Assembly (NCBI GenBank): GCA_937952395.1
Contig: CALFYV010000065.1
Span: 1 to 21,080, forward strand
Reading direction: 5' to 3'
Source: an uncultured Bacteriovoracaceae bacterium
GTDB taxonomy: Bacteria > Bdellovibrionota > Bacteriovoracia > Bacteriovoracales > Bacteriovoracaceae
Length of the DNA: 21,080 nucleotides
Shown: piece by piece, positions 1 through 6,213 of the stretch
How the letters are laid out: every line of letters starts with the position of its first letter
Numbering within the stretch: the stretch's first letter is position 1
The notes under the pieces: generated by a model
Told to the model about the DNA's origin: nothing
The model's database searches: none
What the model saw: only the letters and a program-made list of their open reading frames with translations
Program-made: the position numbers and the translations under genes

Positions 1-22
1 CACGAATCATAGTTCGTTATTC

Positions 23-433
23 TTATGTATGGTCATATTTATCAACTGCATACATGGAATGATTTATCCATTCATGTCCTGCTTCGTAAACATCTTCTTG
101 TGTACCAAATGGAGAGCTATCTAGCTGCCCTTTGGCCCTTTGGTAGACGATAGAGCGCGATGTTCTACTGAAAGGTCTTCCATTAATATCTGATTCTACA
201 AAATACTGATAGAACTTAGGTCTTAAAATCTCTAAAACATAACGACCATGACCAAAGACAGGGTAGTTTCGTAGAAGAGATCTTTTGGTTTGAATCACAT
301 CGTGAATTCCAACGATATAATATGGTACCCATATCCAGTAAAGCCAATAGGCCCAAGGTGAATACTGAGCGTAAGCAGCCGTACCTACTGCTGTAACAAC
401 ACAAACCCCGATAAACACTTTAAATTGTGACAT
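23..433 (-). CDS. FMN-binding glutamate synthase family protein, N-terminal part, probably frameshifted
   Basis: The 136 residues match the N-terminus of the single-chain FMN-binding glutamate-synthase-like family, whose members are usually about 500 residues. A hydrophobic, Trp/Tyr-rich segment (about 5-45) is followed by the family's block with LLRNYPVFGHGRY, LRPKFYQYFVESD, GRPFSR, QRAKGQLDSSPFGTQ and EWINHSMY. The FMN barrel that should follow is missing because the frame meets TAA at 25-23. In the -1 frame the bases just past the break read PYIRITNYDS, which resembles the family's next strand (RVxIGGxDC). One extra base near 31-32 would join the two frames. Either the gene is frameshifted or the sequence has an error; the rest lies outside the window. 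The start ATG (433) has GGAG 9 bases upstream and lies 10 bases after the peptidase gene, so they are probably cotranscribed. The family assignment is firm; the exact reaction is not known from this piece. Confidence 0.75.
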   Translation of the reverse strand: MSQFKVFIGVCVVTAVGTAAYAQYSPWAYWLYWIWVPYYIVGIHDVIQTKRSLLRNYPVFGHGRYVLEILRPKFYQYFVESDINGRPFSRTSRSIVYQRAKGQLDSSPFGTQEDVYEAGHEWINHSMYAVDKYDHT

Positions 434-443
434 ACAAGCTCCA

Positions 444-1112
444 TTATTTATTCTTTATTAAAACTTTTTTACCTTTATAAAAACAATATGCTTTACCCAC
501 AAAACTCATCAACTCATTATTTATAACTATCCCCGAACCATCTGGACATGCATAAACGGGCTTATCTAATTTTTTAGAATGATTAATCAATTCATTATCA
601 TATCGTTTTGAATTTCTATAATGAGGGAAGAACTCGAAAGGAACCAAGTTCAAAGAAGAGTAATTAACCAAGTTTTCTTCATTTTCGTCGCAATCAAATT
701 CTGGAAATGAGGCGGTTGCAATATTAGGAGTCATGATAATAGCCCCAGCACTTAAGCCAGTTAAGATTCCACCTTTTTTTACAAAGGTTTTCAAATCATT
801 TAGAATGCCCGTTTTTCTTAGATGCTTTAAGAAATAGAATGTATTTCCTCCAGATAAATGAATGATGTCACTATTGAGAGCCTCTTTATAAACAACCTTA
901 TCAAAAGGTATATCGATGGGAAAATAAACAAATTTAGTTAAACGATATTGGCTATACTGCTTAACAAAGTCCTTAAAGTCTAAATCATTTTCATATGAAC
1001 ATGATGGTATATAAGTTATTTGTGGCTTTTTATTATTAGAAAGGTTAATGAGTGCTTTATCTAAAGCTTTATTGTCATGGCCATCGCCACCACCATAAAA
1101 CACCAGCTTCAT
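444..1112 (-). CDS. Peptidase E-like (S51 family) hydrolase
   Basis: A 222-residue cytosolic protein of the S51/class I glutamine amidotransferase-like fold. The N-terminus reads MKLVFYGGGD. SGGNTF (about 87-92) is the family's glycine loop, and GLSAGA (119-124) is the nucleophile elbow with Ser121. FFPHY (161-165) supplies the likely catalytic His164. Peptidase E (PepE) hydrolyses Asp-X dipeptides, while related S51 members act as cyanophycinases or on other alpha-aspartyl bonds, so the substrate here is only inferred. I chose the ATG at 1112: it overlaps the TGA of the upstream SelO-like gene (ATGA, translational coupling) and follows GAGGG. A TTG five codons upstream extends the frame but is less likely. 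No signal peptide is visible. Confidence 0.8.
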   Translation of the reverse strand: MKLVFYGGGDGHDNKALDKALINLSNNKKPQITYIPSCSYENDLDFKDFVKQYSQYRLTKFVYFPIDIPFDKVVYKEALNSDIIHLSGGNTFYFLKHLRKTGILNDLKTFVKKGGILTGLSAGAIIMTPNIATASFPEFDCDENEENLVNYSSLNLVPFEFFPHYRNSKRYDNELINHSKKLDKPVYACPDGSGIVINNELMSFVGKAYCFYKGKKVLIKNK

Positions 1113-2947
1113 ATTCCCTCTCGGCAATCTTTAACAATCTCAAAAAAACTTCTAAGAACTGTTTTTTCTCTAGGACTTAATTTATGACTTGATTTCTTTT
1201 TTTCTGGATCTAAATTTTGGTTATCTGCAAAGTTCTCAACTAATTCATAAATTTCTTCAGGTGTTAGTTTCGGATTAGCTTTTAAAACTTTGTCTGTGAT
1301 ATGAGTAATTGAATCACCTGTAACACGTTCATATTTGTTGATAACAGAGCTTCTCGTCATAATTTGAAGCAACAGTTTATCTGTGGAAATATTCATCATC
1401 AACGAAACATCATTTAATAACTCATAATAATATTTTTGAAACTTATGAATCTTATTCTTTCGTAAATGGGTTATCTCAATATCTTTTTTACTTGCATAAT
1501 TTGACTTCAAGATTTCCATGAATTCACTATCTTCTATAAAACCGCCTCTCAATGAATAAAGTTGAGGTAATTCTCTCAAAATATCTCTCATACAATAAAT
1601 AGCATCCCATGTAATTCCATCTGCTGTTTTATATGGGCCTCTATTGGATTTTGCTCTTTCAAAATAAGTAAATACATCTCTAAATTCTTCAACTAGCTTA
1701 AGTGTTTTAGAATTATCCAACATGGATAAAATTTGTTTCTGAGTAAATCCGATTTTATACAATAAGTTTTTATTCTTATAATCTTCATAGCGTCTATCAA
1801 ATAAGCGAAGAGATTTATGATTTTTATAATCACTGATTTGCTTTTTCTTTTTTGTTTTTAGATATTCAACCATCTGAATAAATGTCTGAATAAGATACCT
1901 AGCTTTTTGCTTTTGTTCTTTTATTGTCGTTGAAAACCTTTCTACATCATCATAGCGGTACTCGTGATGAAATAATCCAAATTGTCGTATTGAACCATAA
2001 TCAATAATGCCTCCGTCCATCAGAATATTATCGCCATCCCAGTCTATCCAACAAAAAATATATTCATCTTCGAACTTGGCTGTTATGGAAGAAAAATATT
2101 CGACCATCCTATCTAAGAAATAATCATATTTTTTGTTTTCATCTTTTGGTACGTTCTTCCATGCTCCGTTATTTTCTTGTTTTGAAATATAGTAATCGGT
2201 CATATTTTTAAGTCTTAACCATTGGCTCTGTTTTAGATGATTAAAGAAATGTGATGGACGCAAAAGGTTGGGATAGGCTCTAACAGTAATGGCAATTCCT
2301 TTAGTATATTCTATAACTGCGAGAACTCTTTCCGTTGGAATATGATTTCGATTCATTATTTCGCTAAAAAAAGCAGTCGAAATTCCTTCATCTGTTTCTG
2401 AGTAACCACAGCCATAAGAAATATTGGGGTCACCTGTTTTAAAAAATTTATTATATTTATGAGTCGCTGGACTCAGGCAAGTAGCCCCAGTTCCACAACT
2501 TGAAACATCCCAAGTTACTCCATTATTCCTAATCTCCCCATTCCATATACTACGACCATCGCCAGAGGTTATTCCGGTATTGCCTGGATGCTGTAACTGA
2601 AGATAACGAGTGGCCATATACATATTAGGTTTGATATCTTCTTTTGGATATTTAACTTGGTTAATTTGATCGTATTCATTGATAATAACGATTGAGAATG
2701 TATCCAGCACCGCTTTTTCTAATTGCTTATTTAGTTTATCCTCATGGTTTTGCAAAATAAGTCCCATTTCTTTGGCCAAATCAAAATTAAAAAAAACAAC
2801 TTTTCCGCCATGTCGTTTTCGCACGTTATATTCAACATATGAGCCAAACACAGCATCTTTAAGCGAATGTTTTCCGTTTATTTTTTCAAAGTTTTTATAC
2901 GTACGTCCGGTTTTCGGAGCATATTTCTTCTTTTCTTTTAAGCTCAT
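1109..2947 (-). CDS. SelO/YdiU-like protein (divergent adenylyltransferase pseudokinase family)
   Basis: A 612-residue protein that I relate to SelO (UPF0061), a pseudokinase that transfers AMP to protein hydroxyls. Supporting motifs in order are GDGRSIWNGE (129-138; SelO GDGRAxxLGE), GTGATCLSP (152-160; SelO GSGxTPFSR), IPTERVLAVI (203-212), VRAYPNLLRPSHFF (222-235; SelO TRVAxSHLRxGTF) and GDNILMDGGIIDYG (305-318; SelO TDNMxxxGxxIDYG). The catalytic Asp-Asn pair (D306, N307) and the metal Asp (D316) keep the SelO spacing of 9 residues. The lysine that SelO has just before the GSG motif is Cys151 here, and the surrounding QLK is SSC, so activity may differ. The family is usually 480-550 residues; the extra length is in Lys-rich insertions and the C-terminus. 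The gene overlaps the peptidase gene by ATGA. The minus-strand leader shows only a weak AAGAGA. Confidence 0.72.
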   Translation of the reverse strand: MSLKEKKKYAPKTGRTYKNFEKINGKHSLKDAVFGSYVEYNVRKRHGGKVVFFNFDLAKEMGLILQNHEDKLNKQLEKAVLDTFSIVIINEYDQINQVKYPKEDIKPNMYMATRYLQLQHPGNTGITSGDGRSIWNGEIRNNGVTWDVSSCGTGATCLSPATHKYNKFFKTGDPNISYGCGYSETDEGISTAFFSEIMNRNHIPTERVLAVIEYTKGIAITVRAYPNLLRPSHFFNHLKQSQWLRLKNMTDYYISKQENNGAWKNVPKDENKKYDYFLDRMVEYFSSITAKFEDEYIFCWIDWDGDNILMDGGIIDYGSIRQFGLFHHEYRYDDVERFSTTIKEQKQKARYLIQTFIQMVEYLKTKKKKQISDYKNHKSLRLFDRRYEDYKNKNLLYKIGFTQKQILSMLDNSKTLKLVEEFRDVFTYFERAKSNRGPYKTADGITWDAIYCMRDILRELPQLYSLRGGFIEDSEFMEILKSNYASKKDIEITHLRKNKIHKFQKYYYELLNDVSLMMNISTDKLLLQIMTRSSVINKYERVTGDSITHITDKVLKANPKLTPEEIYELVENFADNQNLDPEKKKSSHKLSPREKTVLRSFFEIVKDCREGI

Positions 2948-3079
2948 AATCTCTTATCGAACATTTAGCTATCTTTTTAAATAAAATTAGCTGCATACTG
3001 GAGTAGAAAGGAGTGTTACTATCGAAAATATCCTGAACTAGATAAAATTAATGTTATATTAACTACTTAGGATACTTGT

Positions 3080-3811
3080 ATGATATTTATTTTTTTATTT
3101 TCTTTTTTCTCAGAGGCACAAGAGTTACAACGCTTTTGTTTTCCCTCAGTAAATCAATTGAATGCAGCAAAAAATGAATTCAAACAATTTAAAAATACTC
3201 AAGAAGAATTACTAGCGGTTAGTGATGTTTGTTTCGACTTAGTGCTTTTTAAGCAATCTCGAGTTGAATTCTGGAGCTCATTCCTTTCAAAAAGGCATGG
3301 CGCCTCTGCTCAAAACTCTATTGAATTCCCAACTCATGAGTGTCATATCAAAGTAAGAAAAATTTCACAAAATCAAAACAATAATAATAAGCTCTCCATC
3401 ACGAAAAAGCCCCTTTTCATTCATGAGAAAAAGCAAGGTGAGAATTATGAAGAATCTTTCATTCGTGTATTATCAGGGAAAAATGCCAGCCTTGGATTTG
3501 ATAATGAAGAACTGAATTTTAAATGCACTTTTAAATCGAATGGAATTTACGAAATTGAATTTAAACAAAAATTGAGCGAAGTAACTAATTACTTTTACAC
3601 AATTAACCAAATTCCTTTTTGGACTCAAGTTAACAATACCAAAGAATCGTTGGTGACCTGCCTGACTTTAAGTAAAGGGCAAATTATCGAAGTCGCTCAA
3701 ATTAAGAGAAACAGCAACAACAGAGATAAAAAAATTGACACTTCGACAGGCATTGACTTTAAACAGAGTGAAGGCTCTATTTTTCAGAAAATATTTCTAT
3801 CTATTGAATAG
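3080..3811 (+). CDS. Exported protein of unknown function
   Basis: I do not recognise this 243-residue protein. It starts with a short hydrophobic stretch (MIFIFLFSFFSEAQ) that looks like a signal peptide with cleavage after residue 14, so the product is probably periplasmic. The mature part has scattered Cys residues (about 20, 51, 90, 168 and 194) that could form disulphides, an Asn-rich stretch near 99-103, and mostly mixed beta/coil composition without repeats. It lacks a lipobox. AGGA lies 9 bases before the ATG. The gene stands alone: it is divergent from the SelO-like gene and convergent with the TerB-like gene, sharing a stem-loop at its stop codon. Confidence 0.6.
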   Translation: MIFIFLFSFFSEAQELQRFCFPSVNQLNAAKNEFKQFKNTQEELLAVSDVCFDLVLFKQSRVEFWSSFLSKRHGASAQNSIEFPTHECHIKVRKISQNQNNNNKLSITKKPLFIHEKKQGENYEESFIRVLSGKNASLGFDNEELNFKCTFKSNGIYEIEFKQKLSEVTNYFYTINQIPFWTQVNNTKESLVTCLTLSKGQIIEVAQIKRNSNNRDKKIDTSTGIDFKQSEGSIFQKIFLSIE

Positions 3812-3819
3812 AAATATTT
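3789..3819. terminator. AT-rich perfect stem-loop between convergent genes
   Basis: AAATATTTCTAT (3789-3800) and ATAGAAATATTT (3808-3819) are perfect reverse complements, giving a 12-bp stem with a 7-base loop. The stem spans the stop codons of the exported-protein gene (+) and the TerB-like gene (-). It has one G-C pair and only short U-runs after it, so it may be a weak bidirectional terminator or an mRNA 3' end stabiliser. Confidence 0.45.
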
Positions 3820-4336
3820 ATTTATTATTCTGAAGGGCCGCTAGTTTTTGAGCTACCGTCGATCTGGCTGCATTGAAATATTGGTCGTTTAAACAAAGAG
3901 ACTTAGCAATCAATCTAATTTCTTCGGACTCCATATTCGAAACACTGCCATCTGAAGCAGAAAGTGCAAATAAAGCAACCAGTAATTCAATCTTCTCTCT
4001 TTTATCTAACACATCATTAAGTGGTGTCGAATATAAATGATTCTCTAAACCACTTAACTCATTCATTTCCTCAACTGCCATATTACAAATACTATTAATA
4101 CTCTTCTCCGGTAATCTCGTCCAATTAGAAAGAATTGATTTTAATTTTTCTATTTCCTCTTTAGTTATATCCAAATCTACATAAGCGACTCTGGCACAAA
4201 GCCCTGCTACACAGGTTGCAATGACAATATCTCTCTCACTTGAATCACTGAAATATTTTTTCACTCTATGATGAAGGGAGCTAAATACCGTTTTGTCTTC
4301 TGTTTTTTGAAATTTAAAAAGATCAACTAAAGCCAT
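3818..4336 (-). CDS. TerB-like (tellurite resistance/DUF533-type) protein
   Basis: A 172-residue, all-helical, acidic cytosolic protein resembling the TerB/TerB-like domain. The first helix pair has AYVDLDITKEEIEKLKSIL (about 51-69). The second half repeats the pattern with ALFALSASDGSVSNMESEEI (about 121-140), the typical TerB turn ASDGxxxxxExxxI that holds a metal-binding acidic loop. TerB domains occur in tellurite and stress-response proteins and in many unlinked housekeeping contexts; no other ter gene is here, so tellurite resistance should not be assumed. AGGAC lies 7-8 bases before the ATG. It follows the DUF962 gene by 8 bases and is probably cotranscribed with it. Confidence 0.7.
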   Translation of the reverse strand: MALVDLFKFQKTEDKTVFSSLHHRVKKYFSDSSERDIVIATCVAGLCARVAYVDLDITKEEIEKLKSILSNWTRLPEKSINSICNMAVEEMNELSGLENHLYSTPLNDVLDKREKIELLVALFALSASDGSVSNMESEEIRLIAKSLCLNDQYFNAARSTVAQKLAALQNNK

Positions 4337-4344
4337 ATTTCGTC

Positions 4345-4647
4345 CTATCTTAGATTCAACTTATTAGTAATGACTTCATAAAACATCTTGAAGTCTCCCA
4401 ATAGACTATAGATTGGATATTTAAATGTTGCCGGTTTATTTTTCTCGTAAAAAAAATGACCTACCCATGCCGGTATATATCCAACCAATGGTAAAATAAA
4501 TAAAGACTGCCAATTTTCACTAGTAATCACATAAGCTAGTACGATTAAAACTAGGCATGTTCCCAAAAAATGCAAGCGTCTACTTGTTATATTTTGATGT
4601 TGTTCTAAGTAATAAGGATAAAACTCTTTAAAACTATTGTAATCCAT
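4345..4647 (-). CDS. DUF962 / Mpo1-like membrane protein
   Basis: A 100-residue protein of the DUF962 (YGL010w/Mpo1-like) family, at the usual length for bacterial members. Signature blocks are YYLEQHQNITSRRLHFLGT (12-30), two hydrophobic membrane segments (about 29-42 and 49-66) and GYIPAWVGHFFYEKNKPATF (56-75) followed by YSLLGDFKMF. His17, His26 and His64 are the conserved histidines. Yeast Mpo1 is an iron-dependent dioxygenase that shortens 2-hydroxy fatty acids; carrying this activity over to bacterial DUF962 proteins is an inference. AAGGGG precedes the ATG by about 5 bases. It is followed closely by the TerB-like gene. Confidence 0.88.
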   Translation of the reverse strand: MDYNSFKEFYPYYLEQHQNITSRRLHFLGTCLVLIVLAYVITSENWQSLFILPLVGYIPAWVGHFFYEKNKPATFKYPIYSLLGDFKMFYEVITNKLNLR

Positions 4648-4718
4648 TCTTCCCCTTAAATCGTAAACTGGAGATATTTTAGCATTGGATTTGCAAAAAT
4701 TTAATAGAATAAAAATAT

Positions 4719-4740
4719 TGAGTTCTTTGCTCAGAATTCA
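4719..4740 (-). terminator. Possible terminator after metallopeptidase gene
   Basis: On the minus strand TGAATTCT (4740-4733) can pair with AGAACTCA (4726-4719) across a 6-base loop with one A-C mismatch, followed by ATATTTTTATT. It lies just past the stop of the metallopeptidase gene. It is weak and based on hairpin plus T-rich tail only. Confidence 0.35.
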
Positions 4741-4747
4741 TTGGTCA

Positions 4748-5278
4748 CTAGGCCCTCTTATAGTCTTTCATCATATAGCTCGTAACATAAGTCATGCGAA
4801 TTTTCTTTTCAATCGAATCATTTTGGTCAAATAAAAATGAATCTAACTCAGGAGCATAACCCAATTCACAGGCAAACCTGTCAGCTTCAACTTGTGCTTT
4901 TATTGGATCAATTATTTTTCTACTGTGGCCACAAACTATATGTCCTATTTCGTGCGCCAAAATGGCAAGAGCGTGGTTGGTTGCAGAAGATTTAAGTAAT
5001 CTAAAAAGCTCAGGGAAAACTATGATGACATAGTGACTCATTGAATCCAGTGTACAACTATAGCGTCCACTCGAGGGAACAAAAATCAGTTTTTGATTAC
5101 CTATAAATTTTTTTAGTACGTCAGCTGGTAACTTTTCAAAAAAATCATCAAAATTTGCACGAATATATCTATCCTGGATAATCCAACTATGAGCTTCATT
5201 TGAATAAAACTGAGTTAAAAATATTTCTAAAATTTCTTCATAGGAAGGTGATTTCTTTTTTTTAAATAATTCTAGCAT
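4748..5278 (-). CDS. HEIGH-motif zinc metallopeptidase-like protein
   Basis: A 176-residue protein with the zincin motif HEIGH at 109-113 (His109, Glu110, His113) and a likely third ligand Glu131 in EADRFACELG, the gluzincin pattern HExxH...ExDxFA seen in M48-like and related peptidases. There is no signal peptide or membrane segment, unlike HtpX or BepA, so it is probably cytosolic. The hydrophobic strand VIIVFPELFRLL (84-95) precedes the helix with the active site. The substrate is unknown. The gene sits 32 bases after the PilZ gene on the same strand. The gap holds a perfect 15-base palindrome whose last bases run into the GGGG that serves as ribosome site. Confidence 0.75.
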   Translation of the reverse strand: MLELFKKKKSPSYEEILEIFLTQFYSNEAHSWIIQDRYIRANFDDFFEKLPADVLKKFIGNQKLIFVPSSGRYSCTLDSMSHYVIIVFPELFRLLKSSATNHALAILAHEIGHIVCGHSRKIIDPIKAQVEADRFACELGYAPELDSFLFDQNDSIEKKIRMTYVTSYMMKDYKRA

Positions 5279-5287
5279 TGTTCTACC

Positions 5288-5302
5288 CCGATAACTTATC
5301 GG
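5288..5302. promoter_or_regulatory. 15-base perfect palindrome in the leader of the metallopeptidase gene
   Basis: CCGATAA-C-TTATCGG has 7-bp arms around one central base. On the minus-strand mRNA its 3' arm merges with the GGGG in front of the metallopeptidase start. It could be a protein-binding site or a hairpin that limits ribosome access. Only the symmetry is directly seen. Confidence 0.35.
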
Positions 5303-5310
5303 TTTAGAAT

Positions 5311-6063
5311 TTATGCTTCTTTAAACTGAATCCCAACTTTATATTCATTACTGATAGAATTGGTCTGACTTATTATCCTAACTTCAGATTCTAAGGCGGG
5401 CTCAAACTGATCTGGTCCAATTGACAAAACTTGAACCGAATCACCGACTTGAAAATAATTGGGATTTTTCACAGTGATCGCTAGGCCCCCCTTAGAGAGA
5501 TCAAGTAGTAAAAATTCTCTTATTTCAGTTTGATGCTTAATCTTTTTAGCAATTTTGACTAAAATATTCTCCCTGGCTTTTCCTCTAGGAGCCTCTCTTA
5601 CGTTCTTATAACGCTCATCCTCTGAAAGACTTCGCTTTACATTACTAATATCATCTATTTTTTTAGTTTTTGCTTTTTTAAAAATTTTAGTCAACTCAAC
5701 CCAATTATTACTTTCGACAAGTTTTTTCTCATCTTCATTAAGCAGAATAAGCATAGTTGGTAATTCTAGACTTATTTTAGTTTTACCAAAAGCTATAATT
5801 CCAGCCGTACAAATAAAGCCCAAACTAGCACAATAGCAAAAACATTTTCCCATTTTAAAATCAATTTTCTTCTCTACAACTTGTGAGAAATTTAACATCG
5901 AGGGATTTTTTGTAAAAGTGCTGAGAGAAAAACAATACTGAATACGGTTTGTTGTATAATCGCTAGATTTCTGCCATAAACAAATTTCCATGTCCTGCTT
6001 TAGGACTTTCTCAAAGACTTGTGAGATTTGAGCAATATTTGAACGACCTTCCAAAACCTTCAT
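5311..6063 (-). CDS. PilZ-domain c-di-GMP-binding protein with Cys-rich N-terminal domain
   Basis: A 250-residue protein with a C-terminal PilZ domain (about 155-250). RGKAR (160-164) gives the RxxxR arginine pair, and DLSKGG (188-193) gives the DxSxxG motif that together clamp c-di-GMP. KVGIQF near the end is the usual last PilZ strand. The N-terminal 130 residues are an unrecognised domain, perhaps a YcgR-N-like barrel, with a CxCxC cluster (Cys74, 76, 78) and Cys85. No membrane segment is clear. The start ATG at 6063 has no good ribosome site, so the true start could be downstream, for example Met25, which follows AGGAC closely. Targets of PilZ proteins range from flagellar motors to gliding and predation machinery; nothing here identifies the partner. 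Confidence 0.82.
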   Translation of the reverse strand: MKVLEGRSNIAQISQVFEKVLKQDMEICLWQKSSDYTTNRIQYCFSLSTFTKNPSMLNFSQVVEKKIDFKMGKCFCYCASLGFICTAGIIAFGKTKISLELPTMLILLNEDEKKLVESNNWVELTKIFKKAKTKKIDDISNVKRSLSEDERYKNVREAPRGKARENILVKIAKKIKHQTEIREFLLLDLSKGGLAITVKNPNYFQVGDSVQVLSIGPDQFEPALESEVRIISQTNSISNEYKVGIQFKEA

Positions 6064-6155
6064 TTATTCATAATAAAGTCTTAAGTAAAAAATTAGGGAA
6101 AAATTTCGCAATTTCGTGCCAAAAACCATACATTTTTACAAACTTCAAAAGAGTG

Positions 6156-6170
6156 CCTTGCTTAGCAAGG
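6156..6170. promoter_or_regulatory. 15-base perfect palindrome upstream of the 659-residue protein gene
   Basis: CCTTGCT-T-AGCAAGG has 7-bp arms around one base, lying between the divergent PilZ gene and the plus-strand gene. It overlaps a possible TTG-type -35 (6158) for a TATAAA at 6179-6184, although that spacing (15) is short. It may be an operator; no factor is known. Confidence 0.35.
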
Positions 6171-6213
6171 AGCCTAATTATAAAAATACCATACCTATTG
6201 GGAGAGAAAGTTA

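Noticed and set aside
2679..2984. 101-residue plus-strand ORF
   Set aside because: It overlies the start of the SelO-like gene, which has clear family motifs; this reading has no ribosome site or domain.
3818..4336. A tellurite resistance operon
   Set aside because: Only a TerB-like domain is present; no terC, terD/E or terZ-like gene lies near it.
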